Assembly: GCA_021796375.1 (NCBI GenBank)
Contig: JAJYJF010000042.1
Span: 1-10,128 of the forward strand
Reading direction: 5' to 3'
From: Chloroflexota bacterium
GTDB taxonomy: Bacteria > Chloroflexota > Anaerolineae > Anaerolineales > Anaerolineaceae
Length of the DNA stretch: 10,128 nt
Shown: positions 1-5,727 of the stretch, piece by piece
How the letters are laid out: each line of letters opens with the position of its first letter
Numbering within the stretch: the first letter of the stretch is position 1
Notes under the pieces: generated by a model
What the model was told of the DNA's origin: nothing
Database searches by the model: none
Seen by the model: the letters and a program-made list of their open reading frames with translations, nothing else
Program-made: the position numbers and the translations under genes

Positions 1-425
1 GCCTTATTTTCAACCCGGTTCCCGGTGAAGAGGCAGCGCCAGGCCCAGTCCCCGTCCGGGGCGCTCAGCCCGATCCAGACCAGCCCCACCGGTTTGCCCG
101 GCATCCCGCCTCCCGGCCCGGCGATCCCGCTGACCGAAAGCCCGATCTGGGCGCCGATGGCCTGGCGGGCGCCGCGCGCCATCTCCAAGACGGTTTCGCG
201 GCTCACCGCGCCAAAGCGTTCGAGCGTCTCTCGATTTACGCCCAGCAGCCTTTCTTTGGCCGCATAGGCGTAGGCGGCTATACCGCCCAGAAAATACTCG
301 GATGCGCCGGGTACATTGGTGATCCGGTCGCCGATCAGACCTCCTGTGCAGGATTCCGCCGTGGCGAGGGTCATCCCTTTGTCTAAGAGTAAGTTTCCAA
401 CGGTAACTTCCAGCGGCTCTTGCAA
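1..425 (-). CDS. pncC: CinA C-terminal domain family protein (nicotinamide-nucleotide amidase, PncC type), C-terminus cut by window edge
   Basis: The enzyme family deamidates nicotinamide mononucleotide to nicotinate mononucleotide in the cytosolic pyridine-nucleotide salvage cycle. The frame gives about 141 residues before the window ends. Visible landmarks are TAESCTGG (residues 22-29, with the presumed catalytic Ser25), a YFLGG/AYAYAAKERLLGV stretch typical of the family, and SGIAGPGG followed by KPVGLVWIGL. Only the last roughly 20 residues should be missing. It is a stand-alone domain with no N-terminal molybdopterin-binding-like half. I chose the TTG at 423-425 because it restores the conserved N-terminal helix before LATAESC. 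A TATAAT lies about 30 bp upstream and a purine-rich GGGGATGG stretch just before it. The first in-frame ATG (372-374) would remove that helix. A longer ATG-started frame on the same strand (10-432) is out of phase and is not the gene. Divergent from uvrC. Confidence 0.88.
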   Translation of the reverse strand, partial: MQEPLEVTVGNLLLDKGMTLATAESCTGGLIGDRITNVPGASEYFLGGIAAYAYAAKERLLGVNRETLERFGAVSRETVLEMARGARQAIGAQIGLSVSGIAGPGGGMPGKPVGLVWIGLSAPDGDWAWRCLFTGNRVENK

Positions 426-455
426 TTTCCATCCCCAGGTCGATAAAGCTGCTTA

Positions 456-461
456 ATTATA
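456..461 (-). promoter_or_regulatory. -10 element for the pncC/cinA-like gene
   Basis: Read on the minus strand this is a perfect TATAAT, preceded by CAGG. The expected transcription start would be near 449, giving a leader of about 24 nt before the TTG start at 425. The -35 position, about 17 bp upstream, has no good match (CAACTC-like). The -10 is seen directly; promoter function is inferred. Confidence 0.55.
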
Positions 462-542
462 CCTGAGGCTGCCCGGGCGAGTTGGGGGAGGGTTCGATTT
501 GGGACGGCTGTCTCGACCCGGTTTCAACTACACGCAGCCTTG

Positions 543-565
543 ACGGGCGTGATAGAATAGCCCGT
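543..565 (+). promoter_or_regulatory. Dyad and extended -10 directly abutting the uvrC start
   Basis: ACGGGC (543-548) and GCCCGT (560-565) form a perfect 6-bp inverted repeat around an 11-nt centre. Inside it is TGA-TAGAAT (550-558), an extended -10 match. The ATG of uvrC begins at 566, the base after the dyad. If the -10 is real, transcription would start within a base or two of the ATG, giving a leaderless or nearly leaderless mRNA. This agrees with the absence of any Shine-Dalgarno sequence. TTGACG at 540-545 is too close (7 bp) to serve as its -35. Confidence 0.4.
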
Positions 566-2428
566 ATGGTGGAGATTTCGGCTCATCTTCAGGGGATCCT
601 GGATACCCTGCCGACGCGGCCCGGCTGCTATATCATGAAGAATGAGGCCGGGAAGATCATTTACGTGGGCAAGGCGATCAATTTGCGCAACCGGGTGCGC
701 TCGTACTTCCACTCGGGGAATGAAGACCCGAAAACCCGCCAGCTGGTGCGCAACATCGCCCACATCGAGTGGATCGTGGTGGGCTCAGAGCTCGAGGCGC
801 TGATCCTCGAGATGAACCTGATCAAAAAGCACCGGCCGCATTTCAACATCCGCCTCAAGGATGACAAGCGCTACCCCTATATCAAAATCCACTGGGCGGA
901 CCCCTTCCCCAAGGTGACGGTGACGCGGCAGATGGTGGAGGACGGCTCGCGCTACTTCGGTCCGTATACCTCCGTCTGGGCGGTCCACCAGACGCTCGAC
1001 GTCCTGCGGCGTATCTTCCCCTACCTGACCTGCGACCGCGAGATCACCGGGCTCGACCCGCGCCCGTGCCTCTACTACGATATCAAGCTGTGCAGCGGGC
1101 CGTGCATCGGCGCGGTCAACCGCGAGCAGTACCGCCAGATGATCGATGACCTGGCGCACTTTTTGGACGGCCAGACCGGGCCGATCGTCCAGCGCATGCG
1201 CGGCGAGATGGAAAAAGCGTCGGAGGAGCTGCGCTTCGAGCGCGCGGCTGCGCTGCGCGACCAGATCCAGGCGATCGACCGGGTGGTCGAGAAGCAGAAG
1301 GTCTTCTCCAGCGAAGCCTTTGATTCGGATGTCATCGCCATGGCGCGCGCCGACGGCGAGGCCTGCGTGCAGATCTTCTTCATCCGCGCGGGCAAGCTGA
1401 TCGGCCGCGAGTATTTTGTCCTGGAAGGCGCGGAGGACGCCGCCGACAGCGAGGTCGTTTCCCAGTTCCTCGAGCAGTTCTACGCTGAAGCGGCCAGCAT
1501 TCCGCCCCAGGTGATGCTGCCCAACGAGATCGAAGAAGCGCAGATCATCCAGGAGTGGCTGCACACCCGCCGCGGCGGGCAGAAGGTGGAGATCAGCGTG
1601 CCGCGGGAAGGCCTGCCGCGCGAGCTGGTCCAGATGGCCACCGAGAACGCAACCGAAACGCTCACCGCGCTGCGCACCCAGTGGCAGGCGGATACCAACC
1701 GGCAGAGCGAGGCGCTGGCCGAGCTGCAGGCCTCACTGGACCTCCCCGCCCCGCCCAACCGGATCGAATGCTACGATATTTCCAATACCCAGGGCACCGC
1801 CTCGGTCGGCTCGATGGTCGTCTTCGAGCAGGGCGTGCCGAGCAAGAAGCACTACCGCCACTTCAACATCCAGGCGGTCGACGGGCCGGACGATTTCGCC
1901 AGCATGGAAGAGGTGCTCACCCGGCGCTTCCGGCGCTGGCAGGCGGGTCAGGAAAAGGAAGATGCCCCGGGCGGAAAGCCGGACCAGTCCTTCTCCCTGC
2001 TGCCCGACCTGCTGATCGTCGACGGTGGGAAGGGGCAGCTGGGCCGGGCGGTCGCGGTGCTGGACCGGTTTAAGCTGACCGGCAAGGTGCCCGTGGTTGG
2101 GTTGGCGAAGCAACAGGAAGAGATTTTCTTCCCCAACCGGCCGGATTCGCTGCTGCTGCCGCGCCACTCGCAGGGACTGTACCTGATCCAGCGCATCCGC
2201 GATGAGGCGCACCGCTTCGCCATCACCGCGCACCGGAAGCGGCGCGGGAAGATCGGCCTGGCGTCCCGGCTGGACGCAATCCCCGGGATCGGCCCTGCGC
2301 GGCGCAAGGCGCTCTTGAAGGAGTTCGGCTCGATCGACGGCATCCAGCAGGCCAGCCTCGAGCAGCTCGTCGCGGTCCCCGGGATCCCTTCCAGCCTGGC
2401 GCAGGTAATCAAAGAGCAGCTGGAGTGA
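566..2428 (+). CDS. uvrC: Excinuclease ABC subunit C (UvrC)
   Basis: UvrC makes both the 3' and 5' incisions around UvrB-bound bulky lesions in nucleotide excision repair. The product is 620 residues, normal for the family. The N-terminal GIY-YIG nuclease (about 15-95) shows PGCYIM, IYVGKAINLRNRVRSYF and the NLIKKHRP stretch. Cysteines 156, 168, 176 and 180 follow C-x11-C-x7-C-x3-C, the pattern of the Fe-S-binding cysteines described for E. coli UvrC. A UVR domain (about 203-238) for UvrB contact follows. The C-terminal RNase H-like nuclease carries ECYDISNTQG (Asp404), IVDGGKGQ (Asp486) and RDEAHRFA (His549), the expected D-D-H triad. A tandem helix-hairpin-helix (about 566-620) includes AIPGIGPARRKALL and VPGIPSSLA. 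The frame stays open upstream to a TTG at 482, but homology begins only just after the ATG at 566, so I start there. Soluble, cytosolic; apparently monocistronic. Confidence 0.97.
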   Translation: MVEISAHLQGILDTLPTRPGCYIMKNEAGKIIYVGKAINLRNRVRSYFHSGNEDPKTRQLVRNIAHIEWIVVGSELEALILEMNLIKKHRPHFNIRLKDDKRYPYIKIHWADPFPKVTVTRQMVEDGSRYFGPYTSVWAVHQTLDVLRRIFPYLTCDREITGLDPRPCLYYDIKLCSGPCIGAVNREQYRQMIDDLAHFLDGQTGPIVQRMRGEMEKASEELRFERAAALRDQIQAIDRVVEKQKVFSSEAFDSDVIAMARADGEACVQIFFIRAGKLIGREYFVLEGAEDAADSEVVSQFLEQFYAEAASIPPQVMLPNEIEEAQIIQEWLHTRRGGQKVEISVPREGLPRELVQMATENATETLTALRTQWQADTNRQSEALAELQASLDLPAPPNRIECYDISNTQGTASVGSMVVFEQGVPSKKHYRHFNIQAVDGPDDFASMEEVLTRRFRRWQAGQEKEDAPGGKPDQSFSLLPDLLIVDGGKGQLGRAVAVLDRFKLTGKVPVVGLAKQQEEIFFPNRPDSLLLPRHSQGLYLIQRIRDEAHRFAITAHRKRRGKIGLASRLDAIPGIGPARRKALLKEFGSIDGIQQASLEQLVAVPGIPSSLAQVIKEQLE

Positions 2429-2439
2429 GGCAGGGAAGA

Positions 2440-2561
2440 GTGAATGGTGAATCGTGAATGGCAATTGGGAAGTGGGCGGCTGGGCGATTGGACAATCCGG
2501 TTTCGTGAATCGTGAGCTGCGATCAGGAAGGACGATTCACTTTTCACGATTCACAAATCAC
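2440..2561. repeat. Intergenic heptad repeat arranged as an imperfect palindrome
   Basis: The left arm (2440-2467) reads as 7-base units: GTGAATG, GTGAATC, GTGAATG, then GCAATTG. A further GTGAATC lies at 2505-2511. The right arm (2534-2561) has four units in the opposite sense: GATTCAC, TTTTCAC, GATTCAC, AAATCAC. GTGAATCGTGAA (2447-2458) is the exact reverse complement of 2543-2554, and 2505-2516 matches it at 11 of 12 bases. The arms could fold into alternative hairpins after uvrC transcription, or mark a small dispersed repeat element. It has lower G+C than the flanking genes and no coding potential that I can see. Confidence 0.7.
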
Positions 2562-2593
2562 CTATGGTAGCGGAATTATTTAGACTTACTTTT

Positions 2594-2599
2594 GGAGGG
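2594..2599 (+). promoter_or_regulatory. Ribosome binding site of the 48-residue membrane protein
   Basis: GGAGGG ends 4 nt before the ATG at 2604. It is one of the clearest Shine-Dalgarno sequences in the window and is the main reason to believe in this very short gene. Confidence 0.7.
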
Positions 2600-2603
2600 T
2601 TCA

Positions 2604-2750
2604 ATGCCGGTTAAAGGCGCCAGTACAAAAAAGAAAAGAAATTCTCTAACCCCGGAGCAGAGAAACCGCCGCATGCAGCAGATCATGTTCGGGGTGCTCG
2701 CCCTGATTTTGATCTCATCGATGATCATTTCCCTGGCGGTCATCCGGTAG
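2604..2750 (+). CDS. Small single-pass membrane protein, 48 residues, function unknown
   Basis: I do not recognise a named family. The product has a polar, very basic N-terminal half (KKKR at 9-12, then RNRR at 20-23) followed by one hydrophobic helix at about 27-46 and a short VIR tail. By the positive-inside rule the N-terminus should be cytosolic, with the C-terminus only just emerging. No signal peptidase site, cysteine or catalytic motif is visible. A strong GGAGGG sits 4 nt upstream and two hairpins follow the stop, so it looks like its own small transcription unit between uvrC and the hydrolase. A TATGGT at 2563-2568 could be a -10, but no convincing -35 partners it. It could be a partner or regulator of a larger membrane complex; nothing here shows which. 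Confidence 0.72.
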   Translation: MPVKGASTKKKRNSLTPEQRNRRMQQIMFGVLALILISSMIISLAVIR

Positions 2751-2760
2751 CGCTTCTCTG

Positions 2761-2818
2761 GGCTGTTTTGGGAGACAGCCGGCCGGGCAGGCGCGCACCT
2801 GCCTGCCCCCGGATTTTG
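2761..2818 (+). terminator. Tandem hairpins after the small membrane protein gene
   Basis: GGCTGT (2761-2766) pairs perfectly with ACAGCC (2775-2780) across an 8-nt loop. The next stem is GGGCAGG (2785-2791) with CCTGCCC (2802-2808), with flanking CC/GG able to extend it. ATTTTG follows at 2813-2818. The second hairpin plus its short T-stretch resembles an intrinsic terminator with a weak tail. Confidence 0.5.
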
Positions 2819-2850
2819 AGAGCTTATTTGGAACCGCGAACCGGGTATTT

Positions 2851-2876
2851 CGCCTGCTTTCCGCCGGAAAGCGGCG
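2851..2876 (+). other. Strong GC-rich hairpin upstream of the hydrolase gene
   Basis: CGCC (2851-2854) and GCTTTCC (2856-2862) pair with GGAAAGC (2866-2872) and GGCG (2873-2876). This makes an 11-bp stem with one bulged T and a 3-nt loop. No T-run follows, so it is a poor terminator. It lies about 54 nt before the hydrolase ATG and could be a leader structure or the foot of a bidirectional barrier. Confidence 0.5.
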
Positions 2877-2929
2877 CCCAATCATATGGATCGAGAGGCT
2901 GGTCCGATCTGCCCAGCGAGGAGGCAATC

Positions 2930-3739
2930 ATGGAGACGAGCTTGACCGGGGACGTCCTCGAGCGAAAAGGCTGCCCGCTGCATTACTGGACCGGCGGGCC
3001 GGAAGGGAAGCCGCTGGTCGTCTTTACCCACGGGGCGTGCGTCGACCACCACTCGTTTGATCCGATCATCCCGGCCGTCGTGGAGCGTTACCGGGTTCTG
3101 ACCTGGGACGTGCGCAACCATGGCCTCTCCCAGCCGGGCGGCGAGCCGTTCAGCCTGCCGCTGGCCGTGGAAGACCTGCTGGCCCTGGTGGATCACCTGG
3201 GGGACGAACAGGCCGTCTTCGTCGGGCACTCGAACGGGACTTACATCTCCCAGGAGCTTGCTTTCCGCCACCCGGAACGCGTACGGGCGCTGGTGATCGC
3301 GGATGGGACCTGCATCACCTGGGCGCGCGGCGCCTTCGAAAACTGGCTCGTCCGCGTCTCTGGAGACCTGATGGCGCTCATGCCCTACGAGATGCTGAAG
3401 AAATCGGGTTTGCAGTGGGTCTCGAGGGACAAAGCCGTCCAGGACTATACCTACCGGGCCTATTCGCAGCTCACCAAGCAAAACTTTTTATTGAACTGGA
3501 ATGGGATCACCCAGAGCCTGCACGCGGAGCCGGACTACCGCATCACCCAGCCCCTGCTGCTGGTGCACGGCGACGCGGACGCGATGGGCGATATCAAGAA
3601 AATCGCCCCCGCCTGGGCGGCGCGCGAGCCCAACTGCCAGTACGTGGTGATCCCGGGCGCGCGCCATTTCGCGGTGCTGGATAATCCCGAGTTTTTCACT
3701 TCCTGCCTTTTAGAATTCTTACAAAAATGGGCCCCCTGA
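2930..3739 (+). CDS. Alpha/beta-fold hydrolase
   Basis: A 269-residue single-domain alpha/beta hydrolase, the normal size for the family, and soluble. Landmarks in order: the oxyanion-hole HGACVDHHSFDP (from residue 35), YRVLTWDVRNHGLS (54-67), nucleophile elbow GHSNG with Ser101, LLVHGDADAMGD with Asp217 as the likely acid, and ARHFAVLDNPEFF with His246. All three triad members are present. The lid region (about 130-200) is helical and aromatic-rich and gives no substrate clue. A lipase/esterase, a C-C hydrolase or a lactonase are all possible. I start at ATG 2930 because GAGGAGG (2918-2924) lies 5 nt upstream. The frame is open to 2768, but that extension reads through hairpins and has no homology-like content. 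There is no signal peptide. It appears to be transcribed alone, with a terminator-like hairpin right after the stop. Confidence 0.9.
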   Translation: METSLTGDVLERKGCPLHYWTGGPEGKPLVVFTHGACVDHHSFDPIIPAVVERYRVLTWDVRNHGLSQPGGEPFSLPLAVEDLLALVDHLGDEQAVFVGHSNGTYISQELAFRHPERVRALVIADGTCITWARGAFENWLVRVSGDLMALMPYEMLKKSGLQWVSRDKAVQDYTYRAYSQLTKQNFLLNWNGITQSLHAEPDYRITQPLLLVHGDADAMGDIKKIAPAWAAREPNCQYVVIPGARHFAVLDNPEFFTSCLLEFLQKWAP

Positions 3740-3741
3740 GC

Positions 3742-3772
3742 ACCCCTTCAACCCAAATCACGATGAAGGGGT
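3742..3772 (+). terminator. Terminator-like hairpin after the hydrolase gene
   Basis: ACCCCTTCA (3742-3750) and TGAAGGGGT (3764-3772) form a perfect 9-bp stem with a 13-nt loop, 2 nt after the stop codon. The only T-rich tail is ATTTTG further on (3785-3790), so termination strength is uncertain. Confidence 0.5.
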
Positions 3773-3773
3773 A

Positions 3774-3821
3774 TTGACGGGTCCATTTTGTGGATCGATC
3801 CAGAATCCATTTTCTCGCGAG
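3774..3821. promoter_or_regulatory. Palindrome-rich block between hydrolase and response regulator
   Basis: TGGATCGATCCA (3791-3802) is a perfect 12-bp palindrome. It is flanked by two CCATTTT copies (3783-3789 and 3807-3813) and followed by the 8-bp palindrome CTCGCGAG (3814-3821). TTGACG at 3774-3779 looks like a -35, but no -10 sits at the right distance. It could be an operator for the two-component genes about 100 bp downstream. The repeats are observed; the function is a guess. Confidence 0.3.
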
Positions 3822-3863
3822 GGGAAAAACCACCGCAGATCTCTAATCACTGTTCACGGTTTC

Positions 3864-3892
3864 TTGTCTTTTGGATTGAGATGGGGTACGCT
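3864..3892 (+). promoter_or_regulatory. Candidate promoter of the two-component operon
   Basis: TTGTCT (3864-3869) and TACGCT (3887-3892) are separated by 17 bp. Initiation near 3899 would give a leader of about 20 nt containing GAGGTG (3910-3915), the ribosome binding site of the ATG at 3919. Confidence 0.4.
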
Positions 3893-3918
3893 TGTTCTAT
3901 CCAATCCTTGAGGTGCCC

Positions 3919-4656
3919 ATGAACGACCAGCGGCCGCGGATCCTTCTGGCTGACGATGAGAAAGCCATCACCTCGAACCTGGCCCCTTTCCTGGAGCGAG
4001 GCGGGTTCTCGGTGACGGTCGCCGCGGACGGGCAGGCTGCCCTGGACGGGATCGCCGCCCTCCACCCGGATCTGGTCATCCTGGACGTGCTCATGCCGCG
4101 CCTGGACGGCCGCGAGGTGCTGCGCCGCCTGCGCCGGGCGGGCAACTGGATCCCCGTGATCCTGCTGACCCAGGTGGGAGAAGCCGCCGAGCGCGCCCTG
4201 GCCCTGGAAGAGGGCGCGGACGATTATCTCAATAAGCCGTTCGACCCCTCGGAGCTGGTGGCGCGCATCCGCTCGGTGCTGCGGCGGGTCACGCCTGGCC
4301 AGCCTCCCCTGGCATCCGCGTGGCAGCTGGCCTGCCCGCCGGAGGCGCCCGGCCAGCCGGCCCTGGCGCTGGACCGGCGCTCCCGGCGCGTTTCACTGGA
4401 TGGGAGAACCCTCGATCTGACCCCCAAGGCGGTGGCCCTGCTCGAGTACATGCTCACCCACCCGGGCGAGCTGCTCTCCCGCGAGCGCCTGCTGGACGCG
4501 GTGTGGGGCTGGGATTACCCGGCCGGGACGCGCACGGTCGACACCCGCATGGCCGAGCTGCGCCGCGCGCTGGGGGATGATCCCGCCCGCCCGCGCTTCA
4601 TCGAGACCCTGCCCGGTGAGGGCTACCGTTTCGTCGCCCGGGTGGTCGCCGCATGA
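3919..4656 (+). CDS. OmpR/PhoB-family response regulator
   Basis: A cytosolic transcription factor of 245 residues, activated by phosphotransfer from the adjacent kinase. Receiver domain (about 6-122): acidic pair Asp12-Asp13, phospho-acceptor Asp56 in LVILDVLMP, switch Thr84 in VILLTQ, and Lys106 in YLNKPFD are all present, so it should be phosphorylatable. A Pro/Ala-rich linker (about 123-147) leads to a winged-helix DNA-binding domain (about 148-242) with LTPKAVALLEYMLTHPGELLSRERLL, VDTRMAELRRALG and FIETLPGEGYRFV, classic for the family. Start: ATG 3919 with GAGGTG just upstream. A TTG at 3892 is in frame but falls in the promoter. Its stop overlaps the kinase start as ATGA, indicating translational coupling. 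The family usually binds direct-repeat half sites, and none is obvious nearby. Confidence 0.95.
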   Translation: MNDQRPRILLADDEKAITSNLAPFLERGGFSVTVAADGQAALDGIAALHPDLVILDVLMPRLDGREVLRRLRRAGNWIPVILLTQVGEAAERALALEEGADDYLNKPFDPSELVARIRSVLRRVTPGQPPLASAWQLACPPEAPGQPALALDRRSRRVSLDGRTLDLTPKAVALLEYMLTHPGELLSRERLLDAVWGWDYPAGTRTVDTRMAELRRALGDDPARPRFIETLPGEGYRFVARVVAA

Positions 4657-5603
4657 AGATCACCTGGCGCGACCTGCTCCTCGCGGCGCTCCCGGCTGCG
4701 CTGGCCGGGGTGGCGGCGACCGTTTTGCGCCTCTCCCTGGGGCGGCTGGCGGTGCTGCTGCTGCGGGCCGACATCGGCACGGCGCTCGTCCTGCTGGGCA
4801 GCTCTCTCAGCCTGTTCCTGCTGGTTTACCTGGGCGCCCGCCGGGCCGGGATCGCGCGCTCCCGGGCGGCGATCGAGCGGCACGACCGGGAGAGCGGGGA
4901 AGCCCGCCGGCGCTTCATCCACCGCCTGGACCACGAGCTGAAAAACCCACTCACCGCGCTGCGCGCCGCCCTGGCCAACCTCCAGCTGGCCCTTTCCGAA
5001 TCCGACCGGGCCCAGCGGGTCGGGGACGTCCGCCTGCAGGCAGAGCGCATCGGCCGGCTGGTGGCGGATTTACGCAAGCTATCCGAGCTGGAAGAGCGGC
5101 CTATCGAGCAGCTGCCGGTCGATCTGCCCGGGCTGCTGGAGGAGGTCGTCGAGGCGGCGCGGTCGAACCCGGCTTACGCCGGGCGCGAGCTGCGGCTGGT
5201 GGTCTCGCAGGTGCCGTGGAAGCTGCCGCCCGCGGTGGGCGACCGCGACCTGCTGGCTCTGGCTTTTTACAACCTGGTGGAGAACGCGCTCAAGTTCACC
5301 AAAGCGCACGACCCGGTAGAGGTGCGCGCTTCGGAGGACGGCCGCGCTCTCATCGTCGAGGTGGCCGATCGCGGGCCGGGCATCCCGGCCGAGGACCAGC
5401 CGCGGATTTTTGAGGAGCTCTACCGGGGCGCCAACGCGCGCGGTTTTGAGGGCAGCGGCCTGGGGCTGTCGCTGGTGAGGATGATCGTCGCCCGCCACGC
5501 GGGGAGCGTGAGCGTGCGCAGCCGTCCCGGCCAGGGGACGGTGTTCACCGTGCGCCTCCCCTTCGATGCCCGCGATCGCGCCCCGGTTCCCGCCGCCGGA
5601 TAA
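4653..5603 (+). CDS. Sensor histidine kinase, two transmembrane helices, no extracytoplasmic domain
   Basis: A 316-residue inner-membrane kinase, presumably partner of the response regulator whose stop it overlaps. Two hydrophobic segments (about 8-27 and 41-62) enclose only a short stretch, so there is no periplasmic or extracellular sensing domain, and I see no HAMP or PAS domain. An Arg/Glu-rich linker leads to the dimerisation/phosphoacceptor helix with RLDHELKNPLTALRA (His94). The ATP-binding domain shows the N box NLVENALKF (207-215), the G1 box VADRGPGIP (Asp239, Gly241, Gly243), the F box RIFEELYRG and the G2 box GSGLGLSL (267-274). All catalytic boxes are intact. Such short kinases often sense the membrane state or act through a partner protein; which one applies here is unknown. 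A 7-bp hairpin follows the gene. Confidence 0.94.
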   Translation: MKITWRDLLLAALPAALAGVAATVLRLSLGRLAVLLLRADIGTALVLLGSSLSLFLLVYLGARRAGIARSRAAIERHDRESGEARRRFIHRLDHELKNPLTALRAALANLQLALSESDRAQRVGDVRLQAERIGRLVADLRKLSELEERPIEQLPVDLPGLLEEVVEAARSNPAYAGRELRLVVSQVPWKLPPAVGDRDLLALAFYNLVENALKFTKAHDPVEVRASEDGRALIVEVADRGPGIPAEDQPRIFEELYRGANARGFEGSGLGLSLVRMIVARHAGSVSVRSRPGQGTVFTVRLPFDARDRAPVPAAG

Positions 5604-5628
5604 GGAATCTCGCTTTCTACCGATTCCT
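5603..5628 (+). terminator. Possible weak terminator hairpin after the kinase gene
   Basis: AGGAATC (5603-5609) pairs perfectly with GATTCCT (5622-5628) across a 12-nt loop. It begins on the last base of the kinase stop codon. No T-run follows, so the call is weak. Confidence 0.35.
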
Positions 5629-5664
5629 CCCGGCCCGCATAGGACAATGCGTTATTTCAAAATG

Positions 5665-5720
5665 GTTACACCCATGCAATACCCTTGTAACAGGCACGGG
5701 GTAACGTAAGATCGAGGAGG
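5665..5720 (+). promoter_or_regulatory. Candidate promoter, dyad and ribosome binding site of the propeller-lipoprotein operon
   Basis: TTGTAA (5685-5690) and TAAGAT (5707-5712), spaced 16 bp, are a possible -35/-10 pair. An inverted repeat GTTACA (5665-5670) / TGTAAC (5686-5691) overlaps the -35, and a further GTAAC lies at 5701-5705. These could be a regulator-binding site. GAGGAGG (5714-5720) stands 7 nt before the GTG start and is certain enough to fix that start. If the -10 is right, initiation would fall close to the Shine-Dalgarno, so the true promoter may lie further upstream. Confidence 0.35.
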
Positions 5721-5727
5721 AAGCCCC

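Noticed and set aside
10..432. 140-codon minus-strand frame starting with ATG over the cinA-like gene
   Set aside because: It is one base out of phase with the frame that encodes TAESCTGG and SGIAGPGG. Its own product is Arg-rich and resembles nothing.
540..558. TTGACG...TAGAAT as a standard -35/-10 promoter for uvrC
   Set aside because: The hexamers are only 7 bp apart. The -10 is better explained as an extended -10 without a -35.
785..1564. Long open frame on the minus strand inside uvrC (259 codons), with similar long antisense frames at 1733-2464, 6277-7482, 7019-8155 and 8429-9478
   Set aside because: These are mirror frames of high-G+C genes: low-complexity Arg/Gly/Ala/Pro composition, no recognisable domain and no ribosome binding site. 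The plus-strand products are clearly the real ones.
2440..2561. CRISPR array
   Set aside because: Units are 7 bases, tandem without spacers and inverted between arms; there are no cas genes.
2768..2929. 54-codon N-terminal extension of the hydrolase
   Set aside because: It runs through two stem-loops, lacks a ribosome binding site, and has Cys/Pro/Arg-rich sequence unlike an alpha/beta hydrolase N-terminus. The ATG at 2930 has GAGGAGG at proper spacing.
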